A stretch of DNA of 36,985 nt from an uncultured Clostridia bacterium (lineage in GTDB: Bacteria > Bacillota > Clostridia > Christensenellales > Aristaeellaceae). Each line of letters opens with the position of its first letter. Within the stretch, counting starts at the first letter, position 1. The DNA lies in NCBI GenBank assembly GCA_945948915.1, contig CAMFCQ010000022.1, positions 1 to 36,985 of the forward strand. Direction: 5' to 3'. The notes beneath the pieces are model-generated. The model saw only the letters and a program-made list of their open reading frames with translations, was not told where the DNA came from and did no database searches. The position numbers were made by a program, and so were the translations under genes. Of this stretch, positions 15,086 to 23,800 are shown in pieces.

Positions 15086-16159
15086 ATGAAGAAACTGTTT
15101 GCGCTCCTGATGGCCGCCGTGCTCACGCTGTCCTTTGCGTGCGCTGCCAGCGCCGAAATCGATCCGGCCCTGATCGCCGCCGCACAGGAGGATGGCGAGC
15201 TGATCGTCTACGGTTCCTGCGAGGAGCCGTATGTGGCTGCCGCTGCCAAGCACTTTGAGGAGCTTTACGGCATCAAGACCTACTATCAGCGTCTGTCCAC
15301 CGGCGAGGTGCAGGCGAAGATCACCGAGGAAGCGGGCAACCCGTCTGCCGACGTCTGGTTCGGCGGCACGACCGATCCTTACAACGAGAGCGCCAAGGCC
15401 GGCTTGCTGCTGCCCTATGAGGCGGCCAACGCTGCGGACCTGGCTGCCGACATGTACCGCGATGCGGACGGCGCCTGGTACGGCATCTACAAGGGCATTC
15501 TGGGCTTCATGGTCAACACCGAAGAGCTGCAGCGCCTGGGCCTGGAGGCCCCCAAGGGCTGGGATGACCTGCTCAAGCCGGAATACAAGGGCCTGATCTG
15601 GATGTCCAACCCGAACACCGCCGGCACGGCGAAGCTCATCATCAACACCATGGTGCAGATGAAGGGCCATGACGAGGCCATGAAGTACTTCGTGGAGCTG
15701 GACAAGAACATCGCCCAGTACACCAAGTCCGGCTCCGGCCCGTCCAAGAAGGTCGGCATCGGCGAGTGCGTCATCGGCATCGGCTTCCTGCATGACGGCA
15801 TTGCGCAGATCCTGCAGGGCTATGACAACATCGCGCTGATCATCCCGGAGGAGGGTACCTCCTTTGAAATCGGCGCTACCGCGATCTTCGACGGCTGCGC
15901 GCACGAGAACGCCGCGAAGCTGTGGATCGAGTATGCGCTCTCTCCGGAGTGCGTGGAGCTGGCGGACGATGCCGAGAGCTATCAGTTCCTGGTCATCAAC
16001 AGCGCGAAGCAGCCCGCCGCGATTGAGCCGTTCGGCCTGGATCCCAACAACGTGATCAATTATGACTTTGAGGACGCGAAGAACAACACCAAGCAGTATG
16101 TGGCGGACTTCTTCGACGCGCTGGGCGACGCTGCGGACAGCCGCTTCAAGACCGAGTAA
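15086..16159 (+). CDS. ABC importer substrate-binding protein (Fbp/AfuA-like)
   Basis: A 357-residue extracytoplasmic binding protein of the iron(III)/phosphonate-type family (AfuA/FbpA-like). A signal peptide covers residues 1-23 (MKKLFALLMAAVLTL...ASA, cleaved before EIDP). The mature part has LIVYGSCEEPYV, RLSTGEVQAKI, the DVWFGGTTDPY motif and AGTAKLIINTMVQ, all typical. There is no clear lipobox: SFAC is a poor match. An AAAGGAGA site seven bases before the ATG sets the start. It leads a three-gene importer with a fused permease and an ATPase. Iron, phosphonate and polyamine-like substrates cannot be separated by sequence alone. Confidence 0.88.
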   Translation: MKKLFALLMAAVLTLSFACAASAEIDPALIAAAQEDGELIVYGSCEEPYVAAAAKHFEELYGIKTYYQRLSTGEVQAKITEEAGNPSADVWFGGTTDPYNESAKAGLLLPYEAANAADLAADMYRDADGAWYGIYKGILGFMVNTEELQRLGLEAPKGWDDLLKPEYKGLIWMSNPNTAGTAKLIINTMVQMKGHDEAMKYFVELDKNIAQYTKSGSGPSKKVGIGECVIGIGFLHDGIAQILQGYDNIALIIPEEGTSFEIGATAIFDGCAHENAAKLWIEYALSPECVELADDAESYQFLVINSAKQPAAIEPFGLDPNNVINYDFEDAKNNTKQYVADFFDALGDAADSRFKTE

Positions 16160-16411
16160 CCGGCGTTCCGCCGACTCGGGCAGCTCTTCGGGCCTGCTCC
16201 TCACGGCATCTTCCGCGCAGAGAGCGCTCCTGTGCCCCGCTCTGCGGGGGATAAGCGAAGTTTCGTTTGTGAGCCGCGAAGCGAAGATGGAAGGCTGAGG
16301 GATGAACCCCTCAGGCAGGTTTTAGGGCGGCAGCCCGAACGTACCTATCGACTTTCCACGGGGGATGGGGTAAAGCCCCATCCCTCTTTCTATATCAGCA
16401 AAGAGGGGGGA
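16160..16411. other. Gap between binding protein and permease genes
   Basis: The 252 bases hold no gene. They contain a small CCCCGC-GCGGGG hairpin near 16230-16248 and the repeat copy at 16274. As intergenic structure after a binding-protein gene, they may reduce read-through to the permease. Confidence 0.5.
16274..16345. repeat. Intergenic repeat family copy
   Basis: CGCGAAGCGAAGATGGAAGG, then CTGAGGG at 16295-16301 pairing with CCCTCAG at 16308-16314 around ATGAAC, then GGCAGGTTTTAGGGCGGCAGCCCGAACG. The order of parts matches the copy at 19451. Confidence 0.65.
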
Positions 16412-18352
16412 ATGCCCGTGAAAACACGCCAAGGCGCGGCGCTGGAGCGCAAAAAGTTCTTTGCCGATCCGGTGATGGTGATCACCATCGCGCTGCTCAC
16501 TGTGCTGCTCGCGCTGTTTATTCTCTATCCGCTGGCCATGCTGCTGCTGGACAGCGTGTATGTGCGTGAGACCAAGCTCGTGCTTGTCACCGACGTTCTT
16601 GCAGGAACAGCGGACACAGAGATCAAGGACGGCACGATTCAGGTGCTCAACAAGAAGGGCGAGACAGCGAAGTTCGCCGTCGATGATCTGAATGCCGCGT
16701 GGGGCTATCTGTTTGCCAAGAACGGACGCGTGCTCAAGGAGGGCGATGCGATCGACCCGGCGAACTGCTATGTCAAGGTGCAGAAGAATCAGCTGACCCT
16801 TGACGCGTTCCCGCGCATTTTCGCCGATTACACGTTCAACAACGCATTCTTCAACACGCTCAAGCTGGGCATGATCACCAGTTTCGGCTCGGTCATCATC
16901 GGCCTGCTGTTTGCGTATGTGGACTGCTATGTCAACGTGCGCAGCCGCACGGTGAAGAAGATGTTCGACGTGGTGTCAACCCTGCCGGTCGTCTCCCCGC
17001 CGTTCGTGCTGTCGCTGTCGATGATCCTGCTCTTTGGCCGCGGCGGCCTGATTACCCGCGAGCTGCTGCACATCTACGACAGCAACGTGTATGGCCTGTG
17101 GGGCATCGCCATCGTGCAGACGCTCACGTTCTTCCCGGTGTGCTACATGATGCTCAAGGGCCTGCTCAAGAACATCGATCCTTCGATGGAGGAGGCGGCG
17201 CGCAACATGGGCGCGGGCCGCATGAAGGTGTTCACCACCGTGACCCTGCCGCTGATGCTGCCGGGCCTGGGCAATGCGTTCCTGGTCACGTTCATCGAGT
17301 CCGTCGCAGACTTCGCGAACCCGATGATGATCGGCGGCAGCTATGACACGCTGGCCACGACGATCTACCTGCGCATCACCGGCGGCAGCTACGACACCAA
17401 CGGCGCGGCTGCCATGGCCGTCGTGCTCCTGTGCATCACGCTGCTGCTGTTCCTCATCCAGAAGTATTATCTGGAGGCGAAGACCGCCGCGACGCTGACC
17501 GGCAAGGCCAGCCGCGCCCGCGCGCTGATTGACGACAAGAGCGTGCGCGTGCCGCTGACGACGATCTGCTCCGTGATCTCCGCGTTCGTCATCATGATGT
17601 ACATTGCCATCCCGTTCGGCGCGCTGTTCAAGCTGTGGGGCCGCGATTACAGCCTGAGCCTCAAGTGGTTCAATCAGCTCTTCCGCGACGACGGCTTCAA
17701 GGCGTTCACCGACAGCTTCATGCTCTCCCTGATCGCCAGCCCGATCACGGCGCTGCTGTCCATGATCATCTCCTATCTGGTGGTCAAGAAGAAGTTCCGC
17801 GGCAAGGCGTTCATCGAGTTCGTCTCCATGCTGGCCATGGCCGTGCCGGGCACGGTGCTGGGCGTGGGCTACATCCGCGGCTTTGCGGGCGGCGTCTTCC
17901 GCACGGGCTTCATGCAGGGCATCTATGGCACGGGCATCATCCTGGTGATCGTGTTCGTCGTGCGTTCGCTGCCGGTTGGCACGCGCAGCGGCATCTCCGC
18001 CCTGCGGCAGATCGACAAATCGATCGAGGAATCGGCGTACGATCTGGGCGCGGGCAGCGCAAAGGTGTTTACCACGGTGACGCTGCCGCTGATCAAGGAT
18101 TCGTTCCTCAGCGGTCTGGTGACGACGTTCGTGCGCTCCATCACCGCCATCAGCGCGGTGATCCTGCTGGTGACGCCGCGCTATCTGCTCATCACCTGCC
18201 GCATCAACGAGTTCGCGGAGAAGGGCGCGTACGGCGTGGCCTGTGCGTATGCGACGATTCTGATACTCATCACCTACGCGGCGATCGTGCTGATGAACTG
18301 GGTGATTGCGCATTTCGGAACGAGCAAGGCGGTTCGCCTGAAGGAGGATTAA
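16412..18352 (+). CDS. Fused ABC permease, two BPD domains (FbpB-like)
   Basis: A 646-residue membrane protein with two fused binding-protein-dependent permease domains, as in FbpB/SfuB-type iron importers. Each domain has its EAA loop for the ATPase: EEAARNMGAGRMKVFTTVTLP (259-280, first) and a matching EESAYDLGAGSAKVF block (539-553, second). The first helix is at about 21-47. An unusual hydrophilic stretch of some 80 residues (about 49-130, with KDGTIQVLNKKGE and FAKNGRVLKEGD) sits before the first permease domain and should face outward. GAGG lies five bases before the ATG at 16412; a GTG at 16418 is possible. The ATPase gene starts one base after the stop. Confidence 0.92.
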   Translation: MPVKTRQGAALERKKFFADPVMVITIALLTVLLALFILYPLAMLLLDSVYVRETKLVLVTDVLAGTADTEIKDGTIQVLNKKGETAKFAVDDLNAAWGYLFAKNGRVLKEGDAIDPANCYVKVQKNQLTLDAFPRIFADYTFNNAFFNTLKLGMITSFGSVIIGLLFAYVDCYVNVRSRTVKKMFDVVSTLPVVSPPFVLSLSMILLFGRGGLITRELLHIYDSNVYGLWGIAIVQTLTFFPVCYMMLKGLLKNIDPSMEEAARNMGAGRMKVFTTVTLPLMLPGLGNAFLVTFIESVADFANPMMIGGSYDTLATTIYLRITGGSYDTNGAAAMAVVLLCITLLLFLIQKYYLEAKTAATLTGKASRARALIDDKSVRVPLTTICSVISAFVIMMYIAIPFGALFKLWGRDYSLSLKWFNQLFRDDGFKAFTDSFMLSLIASPITALLSMIISYLVVKKKFRGKAFIEFVSMLAMAVPGTVLGVGYIRGFAGGVFRTGFMQGIYGTGIILVIVFVVRSLPVGTRSGISALRQIDKSIEESAYDLGAGSAKVFTTVTLPLIKDSFLSGLVTTFVRSITAISAVILLVTPRYLLITCRINEFAEKGAYGVACAYATILILITYAAIVLMNWVIAHFGTSKAVRLKED

Positions 18353-18353
18353 C

Positions 18354-19433
18354 ATGGCGCAGAAAGAGAAGAAAGGCGTTCGCCTGGAGCATATTTCCAA
18401 GATCTACAACGATCCCAAGACCGGCAAGGAATTCTATGCGGTCAACGATGTGACCCTGAGCATCGAGCCGGGCAGCTTCGTGACGCTGCTGGGCCCGTCC
18501 GGCTGCGGCAAGACGACGACGCTGCGCATGATCGCGGGCTTCGAAAGCCCGGACGCGGGCGAAATCTACCTGGGTGACGAGGCGATCAACGCGCTCACGC
18601 CCAACAAGCGCGACACGGCGATGGTCTTCCAGAGCTACGCGCTGTTCCCGCACTACAACGTGTACGACAACGTGGCCTATGGTCTGAAGCTGCGCAAGGT
18701 GCCCAAGAAGGAGATGGACGAGCGCATTGCCCGAATTCTCGATCTCGTGGAGCTGACCGGCATGGAGACCCGCATGACCAACCAGCTCTCCGGCGGCCAG
18801 CAGCAGCGCGTGGCGCTGGCCCGCGCGATGGTTGTGGAGCCGAGTGTGCTGCTGTTTGACGAGCCGCTGTCCAACCTCGACGCGAAGCTGCGCGTGTCCA
18901 TGCGCACGGAGATCCGCCGCATCCAGCAGACGCTGGGCATCACGGCGGTGTACGTCACGCATGACCAGGCTGAGGCGATGGCGATTTCTGACAACATTAT
19001 CATCATGAACAAGGGCGTCATCGCGCAGATGGGCTCCCCGGAGGAGATTTATCACCATCCCAAGAGCGAATTTGTTGCGGACTTTATCGGTGAGGTCAAC
19101 TTCCTGACGGGTGAGCTGGTCGGCAGGGACGGCGGGAAGTGCACCGTGCGCATCAGCGGCCACGACGTGACGGTGGACAATCCCGACGGCTTTGACGTGG
19201 GCAAGACCTGCAAGCTCGTGCTGCGGCCTGAGGCGGGCATTCTCGCGGACGAGGGCGCGCTGCCGTGCAGGGTGGTGCTCTCCTGCTTCATGGGCGCGTA
19301 CCAGAACTATCACGTGATGGTCGGCGATACGCTGGTGAAGCTGGCGGACTATTGCCCCGTGGGCCGTAAGGTCTATCGCGTCGGCGATACCGCATACCTG
19401 AGCTTCCGCGAGGGCTGCGTGCATATGCTGTAA
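18354..19433 (+). CDS. ABC importer ATP-binding protein (FbpC/PotA-like)
   Basis: A 359-residue ATPase of the MalK/PotA/FbpC type. Walker A GPSGCGKT is at 47-54, the Q-loop follows in VFQSYALFPHYN, LSGGQQQR is at 145-152, Walker B FDEP has D169-E170, and the H-loop is YVTHDQAEA. The C-terminal third (about 240-359) is the TOBE-type regulatory region. An AAGGAGG site overlaps the end of the permease gene, so translation is coupled. With the two upstream genes it forms a complete importer. Confidence 0.94.
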   Translation: MAQKEKKGVRLEHISKIYNDPKTGKEFYAVNDVTLSIEPGSFVTLLGPSGCGKTTTLRMIAGFESPDAGEIYLGDEAINALTPNKRDTAMVFQSYALFPHYNVYDNVAYGLKLRKVPKKEMDERIARILDLVELTGMETRMTNQLSGGQQQRVALARAMVVEPSVLLFDEPLSNLDAKLRVSMRTEIRRIQQTLGITAVYVTHDQAEAMAISDNIIIMNKGVIAQMGSPEEIYHHPKSEFVADFIGEVNFLTGELVGRDGGKCTVRISGHDVTVDNPDGFDVGKTCKLVLRPEAGILADEGALPCRVVLSCFMGAYQNYHVMVGDTLVKLADYCPVGRKVYRVGDTAYLSFREGCVHML

Positions 19434-19450
19434 AGCTGCTTCATACGGCG

Positions 19451-19545
19451 CGGAGCGAAGAAGGGTCAAGGGATGAAATCCCTTGCGGGGTTTGGGGCGG
19501 TGCCCCAAGCAGGTCTTAGGGCGGCAGCCCTAACGTATTCTATCG
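19451..19545. repeat. Intergenic repeat family, most complete copy
   Basis: This copy has three successive hairpins: CAAGGG/CCCTTG around ATGAAAT (19467-19485), TTGGGGC/GCCCCAA (19492-19508) and TTAGGGC/GCCCTAA (19516-19533), preceded by GCGGAGCGAAGAAGGG. It lies in the 266-base convergent gap after the ATPase gene. Confidence 0.75.
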
Positions 19546-19648
19546 CGAAGCGGCAGAGAAAAGCAGTCAGGGAGCGAAGCGTTACCTGACGGTAAACAGT
19601 GGTATACCTGGCTTTACCTGATCAGCATGAGAATCCTTTATACATGAA

Positions 19649-19684
19649 GAGAGGCTGTCTCCTGGCGGAGGCAGCCTCTCTTTG
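19649..19684. terminator. Bidirectional terminator between convergent operons
   Basis: AGAGAGGCTG-CTCC pairs with GGAG-CAGCCTCTCT around TGGC. It serves the importer operon on the plus strand and the pentose operon on the minus strand. Confidence 0.8.
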
Positions 19685-19699
19685 CGTGCGTCTTGTGTA

Positions 19700-20398
19700 T
19701 TATTTCTTCTGCCCGTAGTAGGCGTTCGGGCCATGCTTGCGCATGTAGTGCTTATTGACCACATGCTGCGGCGCGGGCGCGGCATTCGGGTTCACGATGC
19801 GCGTGAAGGCGGCCATCTTGGCGACCTCCTCGAGCACGACTGCGTGATACACCGCTTGCTTGGCGTTCTTGCCCCAGGCGAACGGGCCGTGGCTGTGGCA
19901 GATCACGCCCGGCACGGCGACCGGATCAAGCTGGCGCTTCGTGAATTCCTCGATGATGACGGTGCCGGTGTTCTTCTCGTAGTCCTCGTCCAGCTCCGCC
20001 GGCGTCAGATGGCGCGCGCAGGGGACGGGGCCGTAGAAGTAGTCGGCATGCGTGGTGCCGTAGCAGGGGATGTCCTCGCCGGCCTGCGCCCAGCCGACGG
20101 CATACGGGCTGTGCGTGTGCACAATGCCGCCAAGCTGCGGGAACGCTTTGTACAGCTCCAGGTGCGTCTTGGTATCCGAGGACGGATTGAGCTTGCCTTC
20201 GATGACCTTGTTGTCCAGGCTGACCACGACCAGATCCTCGGGCTTCAGATCCTCATAGCTCACGCCGGACGGCTTGATGACGACCAGCCCGCTCTCCCGG
20301 TCGATGCCCGAGACGTTGCCCCAGGTGTAGGTGACCAGGCCGCGGCGCGGCAGCTCCATGTTCGCGTCATAGACAACTTGCTTGAGTTGTTCCAGCAT
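19700..20398 (-). CDS. araD: L-ribulose-5-phosphate 4-epimerase
   Basis: AraD converts L-ribulose 5-phosphate to D-xylulose 5-phosphate, feeding the pentose phosphate pathway. The 232-residue protein is a class II aldolase-fold zinc enzyme. It has [21 protein letters not shown] near the N-terminus, zinc histidines in [18 protein letters not shown], the [14 protein letters not shown] stretch and a [17 protein letters not shown] motif. The ATG at 20398 is chosen for the GAGGT site about six bases upstream; extra upstream codons are rejected. It is the last gene of the operon. A substrate other than L-ribulose 5-phosphate is unlikely given araA next door. Confidence 0.96.
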   Translation of the reverse strand: MLEQLKQVVYDANMELPRRGLVTYTWGNVSGIDRESGLVVIKPSGVSYEDLKPEDLVVVSLDNKVIEGKLNPSSDTKTHLELYKAFPQLGGIVHTHSPYAVGWAQAGEDIPCYGTTHADYFYGPVPCARHLTPAELDEDYEKNTGTVIIEEFTKRQLDPVAVPGVICHSHGPFAWGKNAKQAVYHAVVLEEVAKMAAFTRIVNPNAAPAPQHVVNKHYMRKHGPNAYYGQKK

Positions 20399-20425
20399 AG
20401 TATACCTCAATTGCAAAAGAATGTC

Positions 20426-20447
20426 GCGGGCGGCGCGTGCCGCCCGC
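20426..20447 (-). promoter_or_regulatory. Intercistronic hairpin between araA and araD
   Basis: GCGGGCGGC pairs perfectly with GCCGCCCGC around four bases. No T-run follows on the minus strand, so it is more likely an mRNA stabilising or processing element than a full terminator. Confidence 0.5.
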
Positions 20448-20546
20448 AGTTGCTCCTGGTTTCATGCCTTCAGAAAGCTGTGCCAAAGCCCGCGCAGCGA
20501 AACGGCTTTTTTAGGGACGTTCGCAGGCGGAGCGGGCACAGCCCGC

Positions 20547-22025
20547 TTACTTCAGCTTCCAGGCGAGATCGGCGAGGAACAGATCCTGCTCCAGCTTCTC
20601 CACCGTGGTGTCCTTGGTGATGTGCACGTACTCGATGCCCATCATGTTCGCCCAGTCCTTCATCTGCTCGGCGGTCACGTCGTAGGAGAGCACGGTGTGA
20701 TGCGCGCCGCCTGCGGTGATCCAGCACTCCAGACCGGTGGTCAGATCCGGCATCGCGCGCCACATGACGCGGGCGACCGGCAGGTTCGGCATCTCCATGA
20801 TCGGCTTGACGCACTTGATGTCCTGGCAGATCAGGCGCAAACGGCCGCCCATGTCGATCAGGCTGACGACGATCGCGTCGCCCTCGCGGCCCTCGAACAC
20901 CAGACGCGCCGGATCCTTCTCGTTCATGCCGATGCCCAGGTGATGCGTCTCAATGCGCGGCTTCGCGCTGGCCACGCTCGGGCAAACCTCGAGCATGTGC
21001 GCGCCCAGGCTGTACTCCTGGCCCGGAACGAGGTGATAGGTGTAGTCCTCCATGAAGGTGGTGCCGCCGGTCTGTCCCTCGGAGATCGCCTTGAGGATCG
21101 AGGTCATCGCGGAGACCTTCCAGTCGCCCTCGCCGCCGTAGCCGTAGCCCTCGGCCATCAGGTGCTGAGAAGCCAGGCCTGGCAGCTGCTCCATGCCGTA
21201 GAGATCCTGGAACGTGTTGGCGAACGCCTTGCAGCCCTCCGCGTCGAGCATCTTGCGGATGGCAATCTCCTCGCGCGCCTGATAGCGGATCGCATCGATG
21301 TTATCGGTGGCGATGTCGTACTTCTCGGTGTAGACCGCCATCATCGCGTCGATCTCTTCCTCGGTCACAGCGTTCATGACCTTGACCAGATCGCCGGTGG
21401 CCCAGGTGTTCACCTGCCAGCCCAGCTTGGTCTGCACCTCGACCTTGTCGCCTTCGGTGACGGCAACCTCGCGCATGTTGTCGCCAAAGCGCATGACCTT
21501 CAGGCTCTTGCTGAACGCCACGCCGACGGCGGCGCGCATCCAGCTGCCCAGACGCTTCTGAACGGCCTCGTCCTTCCAGTAGCCGGCGATGATCTTGCGC
21601 GGCATGCGCAGGCGCGCGGCGATGAAGCCGTGCTCGCGGTCGCCGTGCGCGGCCTGGTTCAGGTTCATGAAGTCCATGTCGATCTCTTCATTCGGGATCT
21701 CCAGGTTGTACTGCGTGGCGAAGTGGCAGTACGGCTTCTGCAGGCTGGCAAAGCCGTTGATCCACATCTTGCTGGGGGAGAAGGTGTGGCACCAGGTGAT
21801 GATGCCGGCGCACTTCTCGTCGTAGTTCGCCTCGCGGACGATGTCGGTGATCTCCTTGTTGGTCTTCGCGGTGACCTTGTAGACCAGCTTGCAGGGCAGG
21901 TTGCCGGACGCATTGAGCGCGTCGGCCATCTCCGCAGCGCGGGCGGCGACGGTTTCAAGCACCTGCGGGCCGTAAAGGAACTGGCTGCCGACCACAAACC
22001 AGAATTCATACTGCTTCATGCTCAT
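20547..22025 (-). CDS. araA: L-arabinose isomerase
   Basis: AraA converts L-arabinose to L-ribulose in the cytoplasm. The 492-residue length is normal. It begins MSMKQYEFWFVVGSQFLYG and has TWCHTFSPSKMWINGF, then LNQAAHGDREHG, the GYGYGGEGDWKVSA block, ETHHLGIGMNE and ITAGGAHHTVLSY, which carry the metal and catalytic residues. The ATG at 22025 has AAGGAGA eight bases upstream; a second ATG six bases later is possible. It lies between the FGGY kinase and araD in the order of transcription. Confidence 0.97.
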   Translation of the reverse strand: MSMKQYEFWFVVGSQFLYGPQVLETVAARAAEMADALNASGNLPCKLVYKVTAKTNKEITDIVREANYDEKCAGIITWCHTFSPSKMWINGFASLQKPYCHFATQYNLEIPNEEIDMDFMNLNQAAHGDREHGFIAARLRMPRKIIAGYWKDEAVQKRLGSWMRAAVGVAFSKSLKVMRFGDNMREVAVTEGDKVEVQTKLGWQVNTWATGDLVKVMNAVTEEEIDAMMAVYTEKYDIATDNIDAIRYQAREEIAIRKMLDAEGCKAFANTFQDLYGMEQLPGLASQHLMAEGYGYGGEGDWKVSAMTSILKAISEGQTGGTTFMEDYTYHLVPGQEYSLGAHMLEVCPSVASAKPRIETHHLGIGMNEKDPARLVFEGREGDAIVVSLIDMGGRLRLICQDIKCVKPIMEMPNLPVARVMWRAMPDLTTGLECWITAGGAHHTVLSYDVTAEQMKDWANMMGIEYVHITKDTTVEKLEQDLFLADLAWKLK

Positions 22026-22118
22026 GGTGAATCTCTCCTTGCTGATGTTATTTCTGTGTGAATCCTTTCGCGCAGCTTCGGTCTCAGACACAAAGACGCG
22101 CTATTGGCACCGTACCGG

Positions 22119-23708
22119 TTACAGGTTGGCGATTGCGGCCTTCTGCGCGTCCAGGCAGGCGACGAACCGCTTGGTGTACGCCTCAAGACCCGCCGCATCG
22201 GCCGCGTCCGGGGCGACGGATACGCTCCTGGCATGGGCGAATACCTGATCATTTAAATACGCTTCCAGAGTCTGGTTTTCCTGCTTGTTCGCACGATAAG
22301 CGGCCAGCAGCGCCATACCCCACGGGCCGCCTTCGCCGGCGGTCTCCATGACGGAGATCGGGGTGTTCAGGCTGGCGGCGAGAATCGTCTGACCGGCGAC
22401 CGGCGTCTTGAAATAGCCGCCGTGGCCGAGCAGGGAGTCGATCTTCACGTTCTCCCGGGCGAGGATGTCCATGCCCAGCTTGAGGCTGCTCATCGCGCCC
22501 GCGACGAGGCTGCGGGAGAAGTTCGCGAAGGTCAGCGCGGCGTCCGGCGTGCGCACCATCATCGGGCGGCCTTCGTTCAGGCCGACGACCGGCTCGCCGG
22601 AGAAGAGCGGCAGGTTGACCACGCCGCCGCAGTCCTTGTCACCCGAGAGCGCGGAGGTGAACAGTGCGGTGTAGATCTCGCCCATGGAAACATCCTTGCC
22701 CGCAGCCGCGCAGAAGCCCTTGAGCATGCCCGCCCAGGCGTTGATGTCGCTGGTGCAGTTGTTGCAGTGCACCATCGCGACGGGCTTGCCGGTGGGGGTG
22801 GTCACCATGTCGATTTCCGGATAGACCTTGCTCAGCGGCTTTTCCAGCACGACCATCGCGAACACGCTCGTGCCGGCGGAGACATTGCCCGTGCGCTCGG
22901 CGACGGCGTTGGTGGCGGTCATGCCGGTGCCGGCGTCACCCTCGGGCGGCGCGGCGAGCGCGCCGGATTCCAGCGCGCCGGTCGGGTCGAGCAGCTTCGC
23001 GCCCTCGGCCGTCAGGCAGCCCGCGTCCTCGCCCGCGTTCAGCACGGCGGGCAGGATATCCAGCAGCGTCCAGCCGTAGCCCTTGCCGGCGATGGCCTCG
23101 TCAAACAGGCTCACCATGCGCGCGTCATAGGTGCCGGTCCAGCTGTCGATGGGGAACATGCCGGAGGCCTCGCCTACGCCCATGACGTGCCTGCCGGTGA
23201 GCATGTAGTGCACGTGGCCGGCGAGCGTGGTCAGGCGGAAGAGATCCGGCAGGTGGCTTTCGCCGTTCAGGATGGCCTGATACAGGTGCGCGATGCTCCA
23301 GCGCTGCGGGATGTTGAAGTCAAACAGCTTGGTCAGCTCGTCGGCTGCCTCGGCGGTCATGGTGTTGCGCCAGGTGCGGAATTCGCACAGCTGCCTGCCG
23401 TCCTTGTCAAAGGCGAGGTAGCCGTGCATCATCGCAGAGACGCCCAGAGCAGCGAGCCGGGTCAGTTTCACGCCGTACCTGCTTTCCACATCGGCCTTGA
23501 GCGCAGCGAAGGCATCCTGAATGCCGGCCCAGACGTCGTCCATGTGGTAGGTCCACACGCCGTTTTCCAGACGGTTTTCCCAGGTGTGATCGCCGGAGGC
23601 GATGGGCGCGTGATCTTCGCCGATCAGCACGCACTTGATGCGCGTGGAGCCGAGCTCAAGGCCCAGCACCGCGCGGCCGGACTGAATGGTAGAGGCGATG
23701 TTGTTCAT
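22119..23708 (-). CDS. FGGY-family kinase, probable L-ribulokinase
   Basis: A 529-residue sugar kinase of the FGGY family with the N-terminal phosphate-binding LGLELGSTRIKCVLIG and a C-terminal ATP-binding half. The LLGHGGYFKTPVAGQ and METAGEGGPWGMALLAAY segments are characteristic of one Clostridia-type subgroup. It is not the classical AraB sequence type, but its position between a sugar importer and araA-araD makes L-ribulose the likely substrate. From memory, a distinct ribulokinase (AraK) has been described in clostridia, and this may be that type. An AAGGAG site five bases before the ATG at 23708 sets the start. Xylulose or another ketose is the main alternative. Confidence 0.88.
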   Translation of the reverse strand: MNNIASTIQSGRAVLGLELGSTRIKCVLIGEDHAPIASGDHTWENRLENGVWTYHMDDVWAGIQDAFAALKADVESRYGVKLTRLAALGVSAMMHGYLAFDKDGRQLCEFRTWRNTMTAEAADELTKLFDFNIPQRWSIAHLYQAILNGESHLPDLFRLTTLAGHVHYMLTGRHVMGVGEASGMFPIDSWTGTYDARMVSLFDEAIAGKGYGWTLLDILPAVLNAGEDAGCLTAEGAKLLDPTGALESGALAAPPEGDAGTGMTATNAVAERTGNVSAGTSVFAMVVLEKPLSKVYPEIDMVTTPTGKPVAMVHCNNCTSDINAWAGMLKGFCAAAGKDVSMGEIYTALFTSALSGDKDCGGVVNLPLFSGEPVVGLNEGRPMMVRTPDAALTFANFSRSLVAGAMSSLKLGMDILARENVKIDSLLGHGGYFKTPVAGQTILAASLNTPISVMETAGEGGPWGMALLAAYRANKQENQTLEAYLNDQVFAHARSVSVAPDAADAAGLEAYTKRFVACLDAQKAAIANL

Positions 23709-23800
23709 AATGACTCCTTCTTTTGCCCTAAAAATGACGGAAGGCCGGGCGAGCGCCGAAGCGTGCCGCGTCAGCCTCCCGCCATGAAAGGGATGATGCG

